Assembly (NCBI RefSeq): GCF_000682675.1
Contig: NZ_AWFA01000008.1
Coordinates: 16,173 to 80,172, forward strand
Reading direction: 5' to 3'
Origin: Hyphomonas pacifica
GTDB lineage: Bacteria; Pseudomonadota; Alphaproteobacteria; Caulobacterales; Hyphomonadaceae
DNA: 64,000 bases
How positions within the stretch are numbered: the first letter of the stretch is position 1; each line of letters opens with the position of its first letter. Shown piece by piece: positions 8,574-17,892 of this stretch. The notes beneath the pieces were generated by a model. The model saw only the letters and a list, made by a program, of their open reading frames with translations, made no database searches and was not told the DNA's origin. A program made the position numbers and the translations under genes.

Positions 8574-9155
8574 CTAAACCGCGTCTTCGCCAATCTCACG
8601 CATGAAGGCGAGCCAAGAATCCACTTTGGACTCTGTCAGTTCCCCTGCCCCGCCGATGATGGTGTGATGCAGCGGCTTGAAACCGGACAGGCCGAGCACA
8701 CCGCGCTCAAGACCTTTCGTGGCCGCCGCATCCATGCCGAAGCGGTAAACGAAATCCGGCATACCCATCGTCACCACAACACGGGCGGACTTTCCCTTCA
8801 TCATCTGTTCGGGCCATCCGGAAGTCGACTGCTGGATGAAGAAATTCCCGCTGGCGGCCAGCTCCAGAAAGGATTTCAGCTTGGCCGGCATTGCGCCCAG
8901 CCAGAGCGGAAACGCGATGAACAGATGATCGGCATCAGCGATCTTTTCGCGTTCTGTCAGAACCGGCTCCTCCGGCGGAGTATCGAATTCGGCCTGGGAG
9001 GTGAGATAGGGCAGGTCCAGCGTAGCGATATTAATCCGCTCTACCGCATGGCGTCCTGTGTCTGCGCCTTCGGAATAGGCATTGCACAAGGCATGGATCA
9101 AATGCTCAGGCGCCGGGTCTGGATGGCCGTCTATAATACAGATCTTGTGAGACAT
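8574..9155 (-). CDS. NAD(P)H-dependent oxidoreductase, flavodoxin-like fold
   Basis: This protein (193 residues) belongs to the Flavodoxin_2/NQO1-like quinone reductase group. It shows the FMN/FAD-binding N-terminus MSHKICIIDGHPDP, an IAFPLWLGAMPAKLKSFLE segment and the later PDFVYRFGMDAAATKGLERGVLGLSGFKP. Members transfer two electrons from NAD(P)H to quinones or similar acceptors. The start at 9155 is fixed by a strong AGGAGGT ribosome binding site 7 nt upstream. It lies on the minus strand downstream of mccB (73-nt gap) and could be co-transcribed; a role in leucine degradation is not implied. Confidence 0.82.
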   Translation of the reverse strand: MSHKICIIDGHPDPAPEHLIHALCNAYSEGADTGRHAVERINIATLDLPYLTSQAEFDTPPEEPVLTEREKIADADHLFIAFPLWLGAMPAKLKSFLELAASGNFFIQQSTSGWPEQMMKGKSARVVVTMGMPDFVYRFGMDAAATKGLERGVLGLSGFKPLHHTIIGGAGELTESKVDSWLAFMREIGEDAV

Positions 9156-9228
9156 GGAAGTTACCTCCTGCCATAACGCAGAAGGCATTCTACCATGCGT
9201 TCATGACGGTTGTGCTACGTACGGGTCC

Positions 9229-10836
9229 CTACATCCGAAACACGCCGAAGCCACGGTCCGGGAACGGAGCGTTGAGGCTGGCCGACAGGGCAAGGCCCAG
9301 AACGCGGCGTGTGTCTGACGGAGCGATGATACCATCATCCCATAGACGCGCGGTCGAGAAGTAGGGCGAGCCTTCGGCCTCGTAGAGATCGCGGATCGGC
9401 TGTTTGAAGGTCTCTTCCTCCTCCGTGCTCCATTCCCTGCCCTTGCGCTCGATGCCGTCGCGCTTAACCGTCGCCAGCACGGAGGCCGCCTGTTCGCCGC
9501 CCATGACCGAGATGCGCGCATTCGGCCACATGAACAGGAAGCGCGGCGAATAGGCCCGGCCGCACATGCCGTAATTGCCTGCACCGAAGCTGCCGCCGGT
9601 CACGACCGTGAATTTCGGCACGCTCGCGGTGGCGACGGCCGTCACCATCTTGGCGCCATCCTTGGCTATACCGCCAGCCTCATATTTAGAGCCGACCATG
9701 AAGCCGGTAATGTTCTGCAGGAAGACGAGCGGGGTACGGCGCTGATCTGCCAGTTCGATAAAGTGCGCCGCCTTCTGGGCGCTTTCCGAAAACAGGATGC
9801 CATTATTAGCGAGGATTGCGACCGGCATGCCGTAAAGGCGCGCAAAGCCGCAGACAAGGGTCTCGCCATAGAGCTTCTTGAACTCATGGAATTCCGACCC
9901 GTCAACCAGGCGCGCAATCACTTCGCGGGCATCATAAGGCTCGCGGACATCCTGCGGGACGAGACCATTCAGTTCTGCCGGATCGTAAAGCGGCTCGGCC
10001 GGTTCGGTCAGCTCGAAGGGCTGCGGCTTTGGGGTTGCCAGCGTACGGACAATTGACCGAACGATGGCCAGCGCATGCGCGTCATGGGCGGCATAATGGT
10101 CGGCCACGCCGGACTGGCGGGCATGCACGTCCGCGCCGCCAAGATCTTCTGCCGAGATCACCTCCCCTGTCGCCGCTTTGACCAACGGCGGACCGCCAAG
10201 GAAGATAGTTCCCTGCTTGCGCACGATAACCGACTCGTCGCTCATGGCCGGCACATAGGCACCGCCTGCCGTGCAGCTTCCCATGACGGAGGCGATCTGC
10301 GGGATGCCCTTCGCGCTCATCTGCGCCTGATTGTAGAAGATGCGGCCGAAATGCTCGCGGTCCGGGAAGACTTCGGACTGGTGCGGCAGGTTCGCGCCGC
10401 CGCTATCGACCAGATAGATACAGGGCAGATGGTTCTCCATCGCAATTTCCTGTGCGCGGAGATGTTTCTTCACCGTCATCGGGAAATAGGCCCCGCCCTT
10501 CACCGTCGCATCATTGCAGACGATCAGGCATTCGCGGCCCTCGACACGGCCAATGCCGGTGATCAGGCCCGCGCCGGGGGCCTCATTGTCGTACATGCCA
10601 TTGGCGGCCAGCGCGCCAATCTCAAGAAAGGCGCTGCCTGGATCCAGAAGACGCTCAACCCGCTCACGCGGCAGCAGCTTGCCGCGCTCAACATGGCGCT
10701 GACGGCTGGCCTCGGGACCACCCAAAGCGGCCTCTTCCGTCTTTGTATGCAGTTCGGCAAGTAATGCCTGCATCGCGCTTCTATTGGCGGCAAATTTGCT
10801 ACCGGACACGTCAAGGCTGGATTTCAGAACCGGCAT
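9229..10836 (-). CDS. mccB: Methylcrotonyl-CoA carboxylase, carboxyltransferase beta subunit
   Basis: This carboxyltransferase (535 residues) moves the carboxyl group from carboxybiotin to 3-methylcrotonyl-CoA. It shows crotonase-type carboxyltransferase halves with [39 protein letters not shown] (typical of MCC beta rather than PCC beta) and the C-terminal [20 protein letters not shown]. The start is ATG 10836 with GGGAGG upstream. The alpha subunit gene is not adjacent but about 3.7 kb further along the same strand, with five other genes in between. This is unusual for this normally contiguous liu set. Confidence 0.9.
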   Translation of the reverse strand: MPVLKSSLDVSGSKFAANRSAMQALLAELHTKTEEAALGGPEASRQRHVERGKLLPRERVERLLDPGSAFLEIGALAANGMYDNEAPGAGLITGIGRVEGRECLIVCNDATVKGGAYFPMTVKKHLRAQEIAMENHLPCIYLVDSGGANLPHQSEVFPDREHFGRIFYNQAQMSAKGIPQIASVMGSCTAGGAYVPAMSDESVIVRKQGTIFLGGPPLVKAATGEVISAEDLGGADVHARQSGVADHYAAHDAHALAIVRSIVRTLATPKPQPFELTEPAEPLYDPAELNGLVPQDVREPYDAREVIARLVDGSEFHEFKKLYGETLVCGFARLYGMPVAILANNGILFSESAQKAAHFIELADQRRTPLVFLQNITGFMVGSKYEAGGIAKDGAKMVTAVATASVPKFTVVTGGSFGAGNYGMCGRAYSPRFLFMWPNARISVMGGEQAASVLATVKRDGIERKGREWSTEEEETFKQPIRDLYEAEGSPYFSTARLWDDGIIAPSDTRRVLGLALSASLNAPFPDRGFGVFRM

Positions 10837-10954
10837 AAAGCCTCCCACTGGAATTTTAAGCCTGCTTAACCGCCCGAGCCGCATGTGTCACGCGTGCGTC
10901 ACGTGAATTTGAAACAGAAGGGCTAAAGAGAAAGGCTATGAAAAGGATATCAGA

Positions 10955-12751
10955 ATGGGCATGTTCTGGGACATGGGCATAGATATTACTCCCCGTCTCC
11001 AGGCGATTTCCTTTCTGAAGGATGTGCCCGGCCGCGCGATGAAGGCGGCAGGCAAGGAAACCATCTGGTTTTCCATTCCGGCGGGCAAGCCGCTCTTCCT
11101 CGCCGGAGAACCTGCCGACACGCTGTATTTCGTCATGTCCGGCACGCTGGGCATTTTCCGCCAAGGGCCCCACGGCAAGACCGAATTCATCGGCCATATC
11201 CGCTCCGGCGAGCCTGCGGGGGAAATGTCCCTCTTCCAGGGCGGCATTGACCTGACGGGCGACGGCCTGCCGAATGATGCCCCGCATAACAGTTCCGTCT
11301 ATGCCATCCGCGATACCGAAGTGGTCGGCGTCTCCCGCAAGGGGTGGGACCGGATGGTCCGCGCCGAGCCGGAATTGCTGGAATCCATGATTCGCATCAT
11401 CCTGACGCGTCTTGGCAAGCCGATGGAGCGGGTGGCGAGCGCCGCGCCGAAAGTCTTCGCGCTGGTGGCTACCTCCCCCACGATTGATCTGTCGCTGCGG
11501 GCGCGCGCCCTGAAACAAGCCTGTGACCGGCTGGGCAAGAAATGCATCATCGTGACCGAGCGCCAAGGCGATGAAAAACCGGCCGCCTATTTCGATGAGC
11601 TGGAACAAGCACATGATGTCGTGATCCTTGTCTCTTCCATTGGTGATAATGCCTGGTACCGCCTGTCGACGCGGCAGGCAGACCGCATCTGGGTTGTGGG
11701 CCGCGCCGATGCGCACCCGTCCAATCCGCTGATGCCGGATGATGAGTCCCCGGCCCGCACCCTGAAGCTGGTCGATGTTGTCTTACTGCACCACGCCGAG
11801 GACCGGCCGGGCGCGCCGCCCAGCCGCTGGCTGTCTGCTGCGGGGGGCAGCCGGATTTTTCACTGGGGCGGCATGGAAGGCAAAGACTGTAACCGTCTGG
11901 CACGCATCATGTGCGGTGTCTCGATTGGCCTGATCCTCTCCGGCGGTGGCGCGCGGGCCTATTCGCACATTGGCGTCGTAAAGGCGCTGCGGGAGTTGGG
12001 CATCCCGATCGACTTTGCCGGTGGGGCCTCCATGGGCTCGGTCGTCGCGGCGTGCGTGGCAATGGGATGGAGCAATGAGGAAATCGAGCGCCGCATCCGC
12101 AAGGCCTTTGTCGATTCCAATCCGCTCGGGGACTATCACCTGCCCGTTGTCGGCATGGTGAAGGGCGCGCGCGTCAACAATCGCCTCAAAGAGCATTTCG
12201 GCGATGTGGACATCTGCGACCTCAAAGTGCCTTTCTTCTGCACGTCGACCAATCTGACCTCTGGCAGTTCACGCATTCACCGCACAGGACTGCTGCGGGA
12301 CGCGCTGCGAGCGACGATCTCCCTGCCTGGCATTCTGCCACCGGTCGTGGACGGCAAGGATGTGCTGGTGGATGGCGCAGTGCTGAATAATTTCCCGGCC
12401 GATGTGATGCGGGATTTGCATCGCGGCCTGGTCATCGGCTCTGACGTGACCCGCCAGCCGGACAATATGGATGTCGAAGAATTCGCCAACCCGCCGAGCT
12501 TTTTCCAATGGGTGTTCAAGAACGGATTTTCCAGCGCTCCGCCCATTGCCGGCCTGCTGATGCGCGCGGCAACCATCCGTGCAGATACACAATTCGGCCA
12601 CGACATGACCGATGTGCTTATCCTGCCCGACATGGCAGACGTGCAGCTGCGCGATTGGAAGATCTATGATGACGCCGTTCAGGCGGGCTATGACGCCACG
12701 ATCAACGCCATGAAAGACAAGAACATCACAGCCATAAGCGGCGCAGCCTAG
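10955..12751 (+). CDS. Patatin-like phospholipase with N-terminal cyclic nucleotide-binding domain
   Basis: The product has 598 residues. Residues about 15-155 form a cNMP-binding (CAP-type) fold (GEPADTLYFVMSGTLGIFRQ, and SGEPAGEMSLF for the phosphate cassette). A linker domain follows at about 165-310. From about 320 comes a patatin domain with the oxyanion loop GGGAR (330-334), the nucleophile elbow GASMG (Ser359) and the catalytic Asp in DGAVLNNFPADV. This layout matches bacterial relatives of neuropathy target esterase, which hydrolyse (lyso)phospholipids at membranes. The phosphate cassette lacks the arginine typical of cAMP-binding sites (EMSLF), so ligand binding is uncertain. It lies on the plus strand between mccB and ivd and is not part of their transcript. 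Confidence 0.87.
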   Translation: MGMFWDMGIDITPRLQAISFLKDVPGRAMKAAGKETIWFSIPAGKPLFLAGEPADTLYFVMSGTLGIFRQGPHGKTEFIGHIRSGEPAGEMSLFQGGIDLTGDGLPNDAPHNSSVYAIRDTEVVGVSRKGWDRMVRAEPELLESMIRIILTRLGKPMERVASAAPKVFALVATSPTIDLSLRARALKQACDRLGKKCIIVTERQGDEKPAAYFDELEQAHDVVILVSSIGDNAWYRLSTRQADRIWVVGRADAHPSNPLMPDDESPARTLKLVDVVLLHHAEDRPGAPPSRWLSAAGGSRIFHWGGMEGKDCNRLARIMCGVSIGLILSGGGARAYSHIGVVKALRELGIPIDFAGGASMGSVVAACVAMGWSNEEIERRIRKAFVDSNPLGDYHLPVVGMVKGARVNNRLKEHFGDVDICDLKVPFFCTSTNLTSGSSRIHRTGLLRDALRATISLPGILPPVVDGKDVLVDGAVLNNFPADVMRDLHRGLVIGSDVTRQPDNMDVEEFANPPSFFQWVFKNGFSSAPPIAGLLMRAATIRADTQFGHDMTDVLILPDMADVQLRDWKIYDDAVQAGYDATINAMKDKNITAISGAA

Positions 12752-12754
12752 ACG

Positions 12755-13927
12755 CTAGGCCGTTTCGCCGAACAGTTCCCGGCCGATCAGCCAGCGGCGG
12801 ATTTCGCTGGTCCCCGCCCCGATCTCATACAGTTTGGCATCACGCAGCAGGCGCCCGGTCGGGTATTCGTTGATATAGCCATTGCCGCCAAGAATCTGAA
12901 TTGCATCGAGTGCCAGCTTCGTGGCGGTTTCTGCCGCATACAGAATGGCACCGGCGGCATCCTTGCGCGTTGTCTCGCCCCGGTCACAGGATTTAGCGAC
13001 GGCATAGACATAGGCCTTGGCCGCGTTCATCTGAACGTACATGTCTGCGACCTTGCCCTGAATCAGCTGGAACTCGCCGATCGACTGGCCGAATTGTTTA
13101 CGGTCATGGATGTAGGGAATTACGACATCCATGCAGGCCTGCATGATGCCGGTCGGCCCCGCCGACAAGACGGCGCGCTCATAATCGAGGCCGCTCATCA
13201 GCACGCGGGCTCCGCCATTCAGCGGCCCCATTATGTTTTCTTCGGGCACTTCGCAATCTTCGAACACAAGCTCACCGGTTTCAGAACCGCGCATGCCCAG
13301 CTTGTCGAGCTTCTGCGCAACGGAGAAGCCCTTCATATCCCGTTCGATCAGGAAAGCGGTGATGCCTTTTGATCCGGCGTCCGGCTCCGTCTTGGCGTAG
13401 ACAACCAGCGTGTCGGCGTCCGGCGCATTGGTGATCCACATCTTGGTGCCGTTCAGCACATAGCGGTCGCCTTTTTTCTCGGCGCGCAGCTTCATGGAAA
13501 CGACGTCGGAGCCGGCCCCGCTCTCGCTCATGGCGAGCGAGCCGAGATGCTCTCCGCTCATCAGTTTTGGCAGGTAGCGGGCCTTCTGGTCATCACTGCC
13601 CCAGCGGCGGATCTGGTTCACGCAAAGGTTCGAATGCGCGCCATAGGACAAGCCGACAGACGCAGACGCGCGGGAGATTTCCTCCATCGCCACGACATGC
13701 TCAAGATAGCCGAGGCCCGTGCCGCCCCATTCCTCTTCAACCGTAATACCCAGCAGGCCCAGCTCACCCATTTTGGGCAGCAGGTCACGCGGGAACGTAT
13801 CTGTCCGGTCGATCTCAGCGGCGCGAGGCGCAATTTCATTCTGGGCAAAACTTGCCACAGTTTCGCGGATCATGTCCGCTGTTTCACCGAGATCGAAGTT
13901 CAAAGTGGGATATGTGTTCGGAATCAT
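12755..13927 (-). CDS. ivd: Isovaleryl-CoA dehydrogenase
   Basis: This FAD-dependent acyl-CoA dehydrogenase (390 residues) converts isovaleryl-CoA to 3-methylcrotonyl-CoA, the step before methylcrotonyl-CoA carboxylase. Visible family signatures are [32 protein letters not shown] and the C-terminal [15 protein letters not shown]. The catalytic base expected for isovaleryl-CoA dehydrogenases is in LDYERAVLS at Glu250. That location, rather than near residue 370 as in the short/medium-chain enzymes, distinguishes this type. The stop lies only 3 nt from the end of the convergent phospholipase gene. The electron acceptor (ETF) genes are not in this window. Confidence 0.92.
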   Translation of the reverse strand: MIPNTYPTLNFDLGETADMIRETVASFAQNEIAPRAAEIDRTDTFPRDLLPKMGELGLLGITVEEEWGGTGLGYLEHVVAMEEISRASASVGLSYGAHSNLCVNQIRRWGSDDQKARYLPKLMSGEHLGSLAMSESGAGSDVVSMKLRAEKKGDRYVLNGTKMWITNAPDADTLVVYAKTEPDAGSKGITAFLIERDMKGFSVAQKLDKLGMRGSETGELVFEDCEVPEENIMGPLNGGARVLMSGLDYERAVLSAGPTGIMQACMDVVIPYIHDRKQFGQSIGEFQLIQGKVADMYVQMNAAKAYVYAVAKSCDRGETTRKDAAGAILYAAETATKLALDAIQILGGNGYINEYPTGRLLRDAKLYEIGAGTSEIRRWLIGRELFGETA

Positions 13928-13963
13928 GGCCCTGCCCTAGCAAGGCTTTTCCGCCCTGTCAGC

Positions 13964-15154
13964 CTATTCTTGATGTGCCAGCATACGATAGAGGTAGTAG
14001 ACAGACACGAAAAGCAGAAAGCCGCTACCCAGAGCGATCAATGGCCCTGCATAGGATTGGCTCGCAGCTTGGCCCATCTGGTTTGCAGCTGTGCCGACAA
14101 ACCGGCGCATCCCGTCATACAGGCCAATCATGCCGAGACCGGCCAGCAAGGCGAACGGCACCCAACGCAGATTGCCCTGTCCCTTGTCAAAGCCAAGCGG
14201 GCGATCATCCAGCGGTGGCTCGACCTTGGCCGGATCCACATAGATCGGGGCCAGATCATCAATCAGGCGTCGGTCTGTTTCCGGCAGGCGCAGAGGCTCC
14301 AGGCTGAGCGAGGCATCAAATTCAGGAGTTGACTGACGTCCGTGGCGACGACGCTCTGACATGGAGGCAGGTGGCGGTGCTTCATTCGTTCCTTCCGGAT
14401 CAGCCAGTGCAGACACCGCGCGGGTAATCTCGTCCACGGTCGGATCACCACTCTCCTGTGCCCCCTGCTCTCCTGAAGCACGCGAGGCATTCTCCCCAAG
14501 GATACGCGTCAGGCGCTCTGCAACGGCGCGGGCGGCGGCTTGCGGTGCTGTCTCCCGATTAACCGTTCGCGCAGCACGAAGGCGGTCTGCTTCCGTTCTT
14601 GCCTCGACAATGATGGGGGTTTCACGCGGAACTGCCGGGCCGGAATGCGGGTCACGCTCCGGCCGCACAAGCGCGCCGGGAATGGCTACGGGGCCATTAG
14701 GCTGCGACAGGAAGAGCGCAATTTCAGCGGCTCGGCGACGTGCCAGCGCATCAATGATGCGCGACTGGCCATCAACACGGCCGCGACGCCAGCTCATCAT
14801 CGCTTCGCTTGCCAGAATGCGGTCGCCAGAGTTCAGATAGGCCAGCACATCGGACGACTCAAAGGCCTCTTGCCCGATATTGAAAACAAAGGAGGCCAGC
14901 GCGTCGAATTCATTCTGGCTGAGCGGCGTGAACACACAGGTGTAGAGAGCGTCTTCGATCTTTTTGAGATCGTGGAAGCGCAGAATCAGCTCGGCATCGA
15001 AGGCGCCTACGGTCAGGCCAGCCCGCGCCGTTTCGGTATGGCCATATCCAAGCAGCCACCGCCCATCCGGCAGGCGGCTGGCACGCGCACGGAAGCCCTC
15101 GAAGCTCTTGATGAGCTCGACCCCCTTATCTGATGTGCGCATTTGCCGAGCCAT
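13964..15154 (-). CDS. spmX: SpmX-like muramidase-domain polarity protein
   Basis: The product has 396 residues. It starts with a GH24-type lysozyme domain (VELIKSFEGFRARASRLPDGRWLLGYGHT, then SQNEFDALASFVFNIG). A long charged, low-complexity middle region follows (about 190-320), then two C-terminal transmembrane segments (WVPFALLAGLGMIGLYDGM and AGPLIALGSGFLLFVSVYYLY). This is the architecture of SpmX, which in Caulobacter marks the stalked pole and recruits the kinase DivJ. From the ATG at 15154 the presumed active-site glutamate is residue 19, matching the Caulobacter protein as I remember it; GGGA lies upstream. Alternative starts are 15169 and 15142. It sits beside mgtE. The function here is inferred from domain layout. 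Confidence 0.83.
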   Translation of the reverse strand: MARQMRTSDKGVELIKSFEGFRARASRLPDGRWLLGYGHTETARAGLTVGAFDAELILRFHDLKKIEDALYTCVFTPLSQNEFDALASFVFNIGQEAFESSDVLAYLNSGDRILASEAMMSWRRGRVDGQSRIIDALARRRAAEIALFLSQPNGPVAIPGALVRPERDPHSGPAVPRETPIIVEARTEADRLRAARTVNRETAPQAAARAVAERLTRILGENASRASGEQGAQESGDPTVDEITRAVSALADPEGTNEAPPPASMSERRRHGRQSTPEFDASLSLEPLRLPETDRRLIDDLAPIYVDPAKVEPPLDDRPLGFDKGQGNLRWVPFALLAGLGMIGLYDGMRRFVGTAANQMGQAASQSYAGPLIALGSGFLLFVSVYYLYRMLAHQE

Positions 15155-15262
15155 GCAGCGGCATCCCATTTTGAAACACTTGGACTTTTAACTACCCACC
15201 AGTGCTGCAAAACTCGCGCCCATTCACCCAAGGGGCGAGAAACTGCGGAAAATCCCGCATGT

Positions 15263-16645
15263 TTACAGCAGAACGAGTGTGGCGAGGCCCAGAAAACTGA
15301 AGAAGGCCATCACATCTGTCAGCGTCAGCACAAAGACGGACGAGGCGACAGCCGGGTCCGCGCCGAGACGCTTGAGACCCAGGGGAACAAGAATGCCGGA
15401 AAAGCCTGCCCAGACGAAAGTCGCCATCATGGCCACCCCCATGACGAGCGCCAGTTCAATGTCCCGGAACCAGACCAGGGAGATCAGACCGACCCCCACG
15501 GCGAAGATCAGACCATTGACCATACCGCTCATCACCTCGCGCCAGATCGCGCGGCGCGCCGCATCGCCATCCAGCTGGCGTTCTGCAATCGCACGCACGG
15601 CAACGGCCAGGCCCTGACTGCCGGCATTGCCCCCCAGCGCCGCCACAACGGGCATCAGAACCGCCAGCGCCACAATCTGAGCAATCGTCGCCTCGAACAG
15701 AGAAATGATTGCTGACGAAATGAACGCCGTAAACAGATTGACGCCCAGCCAAGGGGCACGGGCCTTCACTGTATCCCATACCGTGTCCGCACCATCGGCC
15801 GAATTCACGTTCAAAAGCGAGAGCAGGTCTTCCGCGTTTTCTTCCTGCATGACGTCGACCATGTCATCGACGGTGATCATACCGACAAGACGGCCGCCAT
15901 CATCGGTCACCGGCGCGGAAGCCAGCGAGTATTTGCGGAACTGGAAGGCCACCTCTTCCTGGTCCATCTCCGGCTTCAGGGTGGAGAGCGGGTCTTCCAT
16001 GATATCTGATAGCTGCACGTCACGCGGAGTGCGCAGCAACGTGGCCAGCGAGACCGTGCCCAGCAGACGGTGCCCCGGATCGGTCACATAGAGTTCGTAG
16101 AACACTTCCGGCAATTCTTCGCCCAACGCGCGGGCATGGTCGATGGCGTGACCAACGGTCCAGTATTCCGGCGCGGCAACGAATTCCGTCTGCATGAGAC
16201 GGCCAGCCGTTTCCTCCTCATAGGACAGGCCGCGTTCCAGCTGGGCCCGTTCAATCGGTGCCAAATCTTCCAGAATGCGTTCGCGGCGTTCATCCTCAAG
16301 ATCTTCAAGAATGGTCGTCGCGTCATCTGAATCGAGTTCATCGAGCGCGCTGGCGACGGCGGCGTCCGGCAGAACTTCAACCGCTTCTTCCCGATAGGAA
16401 TCACGCAGCTCGATCAGAATGTCGGCAGGCAGTTCTCCGCCGAGCAGCTCCACGGCTTCGGAAAAGGTGTCAAAGGACAGCGCTTCCAGCAGGTCTGCTG
16501 CGTCCGCCGGGTGCATGCGCTGAAGTGTGCGCGCCAGCCAGCGCGTATCATGCTCATCGACCGCATCGATGAGATCATCCAGCAGTACCGGGTCGACATT
16601 CGGCATCTCGGCGGTCTGCGTCGGCTGGGCAGGCGTTTCACTCAT
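15263..16645 (-). CDS. mgtE: Magnesium transporter MgtE
   Basis: This Mg2+ channel/transporter (460 residues) has three parts. The first is the N-terminal helical MgtE_N domain (RTLQRMHPADAADLLEAL, ELDSDDATTILEDLEDE). Next comes a CBS pair (about 140-260, including LSDIMEDPLSTLKPEMDQEE and MITVDDMVDVMQEENAEDLL). Five C-terminal membrane helices follow, with the conserved ALGGNAGSQGLAVAVRAIA pore-helix motif. The cytoplasmic domains sense Mg2+ and gate the pore. The length fits the family. It is followed on the same strand by spmX (108-nt gap). Confidence 0.94.
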   Translation of the reverse strand: MSETPAQPTQTAEMPNVDPVLLDDLIDAVDEHDTRWLARTLQRMHPADAADLLEALSFDTFSEAVELLGGELPADILIELRDSYREEAVEVLPDAAVASALDELDSDDATTILEDLEDERRERILEDLAPIERAQLERGLSYEEETAGRLMQTEFVAAPEYWTVGHAIDHARALGEELPEVFYELYVTDPGHRLLGTVSLATLLRTPRDVQLSDIMEDPLSTLKPEMDQEEVAFQFRKYSLASAPVTDDGGRLVGMITVDDMVDVMQEENAEDLLSLLNVNSADGADTVWDTVKARAPWLGVNLFTAFISSAIISLFEATIAQIVALAVLMPVVAALGGNAGSQGLAVAVRAIAERQLDGDAARRAIWREVMSGMVNGLIFAVGVGLISLVWFRDIELALVMGVAMMATFVWAGFSGILVPLGLKRLGADPAVASSVFVLTLTDVMAFFSFLGLATLVLL

Positions 16646-16788
16646 GGCATTCTCTTGCCGGGCCTAAGCCATGGCGGCAAGGCCCGATTATCCTGACCTA
16701 GCAGGGATTCGCGCGAAATTCACAGGCTGCCCACAAGGCAAAGAGCATGGCGTGGAAATTGGCCCCTCCCCCGCAGATAGAGACGGGT

Positions 16789-17240
16789 TCAAAGCAGGGT
16801 GCGCAAACCCGCCTTCAAACGCCCCAAACCTTCTTCCCCCAGACGGGTCTCTGTACGGTTTTGCACTTCCTGCCAGAGCGGATAGACCTCTTCCAGTCGA
16901 CCTACGCCCAGCGTGGTCAACAGCAGACGGCGACGGCGGCCCTCGCTCTCCTCCCCGCGAAAATGAGGCCCGCCTTCTCGAGAGGCTTCAGGTTTCGCGA
17001 GAGGGTCGTGCGGTCCAGCGCTAGCAGATCCGCCAGTTCCGAAATGGAGTCCGGCTCGTAACGGTCCACAGAATTGAGCAAACCAAACTGGGTGACTGTC
17101 AGGCCGACAGGGCGCAGCGCATCATCATATTCCCGGGTGATCCTGCGCGCGGCCCTCAGCAGTCGTCCGGCCATGCACCGCCCAGTTAATGCGCCGATCA
17201 GCTGGCACGCACTGATGGGGCTTCCCTGCGCTTGCTGCAC
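16789..17240 (-). pseudogene. MarR-family regulator broken by a one-base frameshift
   Basis: The first part reads as a MarR winged-helix regulator: RLLRAARRITREYDDALRPVGLTVTQFGLLNSV, then ISELADLLALDRTTLSRNLKPLEKAGLIFAG. The frame then runs into a stop at 16917-16919. Shifting by one base within GGGG (about 16955) restores a typical MarR tail: EESEGRRRRLLLTTLG...LEEVYPLWQEVQ...LGEEGLGRLKAGL, ending at TGA 16789-16791. The simplest reading is loss of one G from a GGGGG run, either a real mutation or a sequencing/assembly error in a homopolymer. The start is uncertain; I give the GTG at 17240, and an ATG at 17174 would truncate the first helix. The original target genes are unknown. Confidence 0.8.
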
Positions 17241-17681
17241 CTTTGCAATAAAGGGGTAGCCCAGCGGGATTTGACCGCGCAAGGCCGCGCCGCTGCCCTG
17301 GCCAATGCCGGGAAGGTGCGCCTGCGCCCCGGAAATCTGGAAGAGGCCGTCATCTACCCCTCCAAAGCGCAGAATCTTGGGGCACCAAAGGGCAGCGTCA
17401 TCAGCTTGAGCGCCGCCCTGATCCGGATGAATCGTCCGGAAGAAGCCATCGAGACCCTATCAGACCTGAATGGCGTATCTACACCGCTGAAGCCGATAGC
17501 GCTGCACAATCGCGCCATGGCACAACTGCAGCGCCACAATGCAAAAGCGGCCTATCTTGATTTGCTGGAAGCTAAGCGGCTCGCACCGGGCTATGCGCCC
17601 GCACAGGAATTGCTGACGCATTTCACGCTGACGCCTTATCCCGCAACGGCGGATACTGGAGAAAGCGCCTTAAAATCCTGA
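17232..17681 (+). CDS. TPR-like protein, possibly a 5'-truncated remnant
   Basis: The open frame gives 149 residues from a TTG at 17232; the frame is open back to 17190, but no ATG or ribosome binding site is visible. It contains helix-turn-helix repeats of TPR type: GNLEEAVIYPSKAQNLGAPKGS, NRPEEAIETLSDLNG, PIALHNRAMAQLQRHNAKAAYLDLLEAKRLAPGYAPAQELL. The lack of a convincing start and the overlap with the 5' end of the broken marR gene suggest the remains of a longer TPR protein, but an intact short gene cannot be excluded. Confidence 0.5.
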   Translation: MLHLCNKGVAQRDLTAQGRAAALANAGKVRLRPGNLEEAVIYPSKAQNLGAPKGSVISLSAALIRMNRPEEAIETLSDLNGVSTPLKPIALHNRAMAQLQRHNAKAAYLDLLEAKRLAPGYAPAQELLTHFTLTPYPATADTGESALKS

Positions 17682-17734
17682 AATGGGCTGAATGCGCCCC
17701 GAATGGCGCATAGCTCTTCATGTCTGGAAATAAA

Positions 17735-17819
17735 TGGTGCGGTCGAGAGGACTCGAACCTCCACGGGTTGCCCCACAGCGACCTCAACGCTGCGCGTCTA
17801 CCAATTCCGCCACGACCGC
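17735..17819 (-). tRNA. tRNA-Leu (GAG anticodon)
   Basis: The minus strand folds as a class II tRNA. The acceptor stem is GCGGTCG/CGACCGC, with A as discriminator and CCA encoded. The D-arm region is GTGGCGGAATTGGTAGACGC. The anticodon loop TTGAGGT reads GAG (Leu). A long variable arm follows, then the T-arm GGAGGTTCGAGTCCTC. Length is 85 nt including CCA. Confidence 0.95.
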
Positions 17820-17846
17820 ACATTTCTCATTCGAGGCAGACGGGCC

Positions 17847-17874
17847 GTATAAGGCGACACTAGCCCTTTGTGAA
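17847..17874 (-). promoter_or_regulatory. Candidate promoter of tRNA-Leu(GAG)
   Basis: On the minus strand TTCACA (-35-like) and TTATAC (-10-like) are separated by 16 nt. The -10 lies about 27 nt before the mature tRNA 5' end, leaving room for a short leader. It is placed by eye from weak consensus matches. Confidence 0.35.
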
Positions 17875-17892
17875 GCCCCGAATGTCGCCTAT

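Noticed and set aside
17623..17892. Open frames running through tRNA-Leu(GAG) into lipB
   Set aside because: The reading frames translate the tRNA; lipB has family-typical starts at 17893 or 17905.
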